From Oscillospiraceae bacterium (GTDB lineage: Bacteria > Bacillota > Clostridia > Oscillospirales > Oscillospiraceae), in NCBI GenBank assembly GCA_031264545.1, contig JAISDV010000082.1, positions 1-6,613 on the forward strand: a stretch of 6,613 nt of DNA, read 5' to 3'. Below, one piece after another: positions 5,437 through 6,613 of this stretch. Made by a program: the position numbers and the translations under genes. Positions within the stretch are counted from its first letter, which is position 1; each line of letters begins with the position of its first letter. The notes beneath the pieces are model-generated. The model was not told the origin of the DNA. It worked only from the letters and a program-made list of their open reading frames with translations, and did not search any database.

Positions 5437-6613
5437 ATGAATAAATCGAGAAAAAGCTTTGCAGCGTTACTGGCCGCGGTGATGCTGATACCGGTAGTGT
5501 TGGCCGCGACGGCGACAGCCGAAGATCAAAATGAAAGCGATAGGCCCGCATACGAGACGGTGGTCGATGAGAGCACACATGCCCTGACGGGGAATTTCGA
5601 TCTGAACACCCTTGAAAACGGGCGGCTCTGGACGGATAAATCCGTCAATACCGGCAGTGTGACCTTTCACGACGCTTATGGAAACCCGATCCAGACGATC
5701 GAATCGGAGCCGGATGAGTTTCTCATAACCCTGTCAAACCTGAGCCAGAGCTATAACGTAGCCAGGCTTCGGGTGCCGGTCGACACGGTGATCATCATCG
5801 ACTTGTCCTCCAGCATGGCTATCTATGGCATGGATGGCAATACCGCGGGTTTGCCCGGTGAAACGCGCGACTACATTCTTGTCGACGCGTTGAATACAGC
5901 GCTGAACGAAATAATGGAGGCGAATCCGGATAACCGGGTGGCTGTCGTTGGATACAGCGGCACAACAACGTATAACCTGCTGGAGCTGGACCACTACAGC
6001 TCAGCATCGGGAATCTTTTTTGAAATCACGACCACATCCGGCATATTTGGCGGGCACAACGTCAACGTTTCCAGCGACGTACGGGCAGAATCAACGTTCA
6101 TCGACCCTTTAATAGTCGAAATTACCGACCCGGATATAGACCCGCAGATAGCCGTGAACGGCGGTACAAACACGCAGATGGGTATTGCGGCGGGCGCCAG
6201 AATCCTGCTGAACGCCGATACGGATTATATTTATACCGACCCCAACAGCGGTATGGCATACAACAGAACCCGCCAGCCCGTTATGCTGATGATGACGGAC
6301 GGAGATCCGACCTATGGCTGGCTGAACTATACCATGGTAGGCGAGAACGGCGCGACGTATACGGCCGGAAACGGCAATCCGGGAGCCGGAGACATTGGGA
6401 CCGATCTGATAACGATTTTGACCAGCGCCTACTTCAAGCAGGAAATCACGCAGCATTATTATCCGGATTCATACGCGTCGGCGACCTTTTATACGCTGGG
6501 TGTCGGTGTCAACAGCATCCATGCGGCCGCCGTTATGGACCCGGCGAACTCCGCCGCGGGTGTGAGTCATACGTTTTCAGGTACTGCTTACAATCTCAAG
6601 ACCCTGCTCGACG
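5437..6613 (+). CDS. Secreted vWA-domain surface protein, probable adhesin (3' end outside window)
   Basis: The frame is open from the ATG at 5437 to the right edge, 392 complete codons. A Sec signal peptide is clear: basic start MNKSRK, hydrophobic stretch about 8-24, likely cleavage after ATA near residue 28. The segment NGRLWTDKSV (61-70) resembles the start of clostridial pilus-type vWA adhesins. A vWA domain follows from about 115 with an intact metal-ion-dependent adhesion site: Asp122, Ser124 and Ser126 in DLSSS, Thr244 in GGTNT, and Asp288 in MTDGD. A large insert (about 185-240) precedes GGTNT. The best ribosome binding site, GGAAAGG (5417-5423), is 13 bases from the start, rather distant. 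The C-terminus is not visible, so an LPxTG anchor or pilin-type domains cannot be checked. Its position beside the invertible segment suggests phase-variable expression. Confidence 0.88.
   Translation, partial: MNKSRKSFAALLAAVMLIPVVLAATATAEDQNESDRPAYETVVDESTHALTGNFDLNTLENGRLWTDKSVNTGSVTFHDAYGNPIQTIESEPDEFLITLSNLSQSYNVARLRVPVDTVIIIDLSSSMAIYGMDGNTAGLPGETRDYILVDALNTALNEIMEANPDNRVAVVGYSGTTTYNLLELDHYSSASGIFFEITTTSGIFGGHNVNVSSDVRAESTFIDPLIVEITDPDIDPQIAVNGGTNTQMGIAAGARILLNADTDYIYTDPNSGMAYNRTRQPVMLMMTDGDPTYGWLNYTMVGENGATYTAGNGNPGAGDIGTDLITILTSAYFKQEITQHYYPDSYASATFYTLGVGVNSIHAAAVMDPANSAAGVSHTFSGTAYNLKTLLD

Noticed and set aside
5319..5438. Nine-base direct repeat TACGCGGAT at 5319-5327 and 5430-5438
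   Set aside because: Short and isolated; likely chance, and one copy overlaps the vWA start codon.

Overview
The window reads as part of a chromosome from a Gram-positive, Clostridia-type Firmicute. This is an inference from the Gram-positive-style lipoprotein binding protein of a metal ABC importer, strong GGAGG-type ribosome binding sites, and a von Willebrand factor A (vWA) surface protein whose start resembles pilus-associated adhesins of gut clostridia. Genes are moderately GC-rich and intergenic regions are clearly AT-rich. No rRNA, tRNA, CRISPR array or IS transposase was seen.

Layout. Bases 1-105 hold no gene I can support. At 106-1137 (minus) is an aldose 1-epimerase (galM). A 275-base AT-rich gap with two small dyads separates it from a metal-uptake locus. 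That locus is a tightly overlapping minus-strand operon, ATPase (znuC) > permease (znuB) > Fur-family regulator (zur-like). It is divergent from the binding lipoprotein gene znuA on the plus strand (3474-4403). The divergent intergenic region carries two face-to-face sigma-A promoters whose -10 boxes lie two bases apart. A 15-bp dyad sits where one repressor could shut both.

The most interesting part is 4407 to the right edge. A small, catalytic-domain-only tyrosine recombinase (4407-4973, minus) is followed by a perfect 17-bp inverted repeat pair (5032-5048 and 5198-5214) bounding a 183-bp AT-rich segment. Inside is a good outward promoter that now points left, at the recombinase. If the segment flipped, the same promoter would point right, at a secreted vWA-domain protein starting at 5437 and running off the window. 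This is the layout of a self-contained invertible promoter (phase-variation) switch: recombinase, its target site and a cell-surface effector. In the orientation shown, the surface gene is predicted to be OFF or low and the recombinase transcribed.

Working together: the znu/zur genes form one metal-homeostasis unit. The recombinase, invertible segment and vWA gene form a second unit. The znuA and recombinase genes converge with only three bases between their stop codons, so transcription of one may affect the other.
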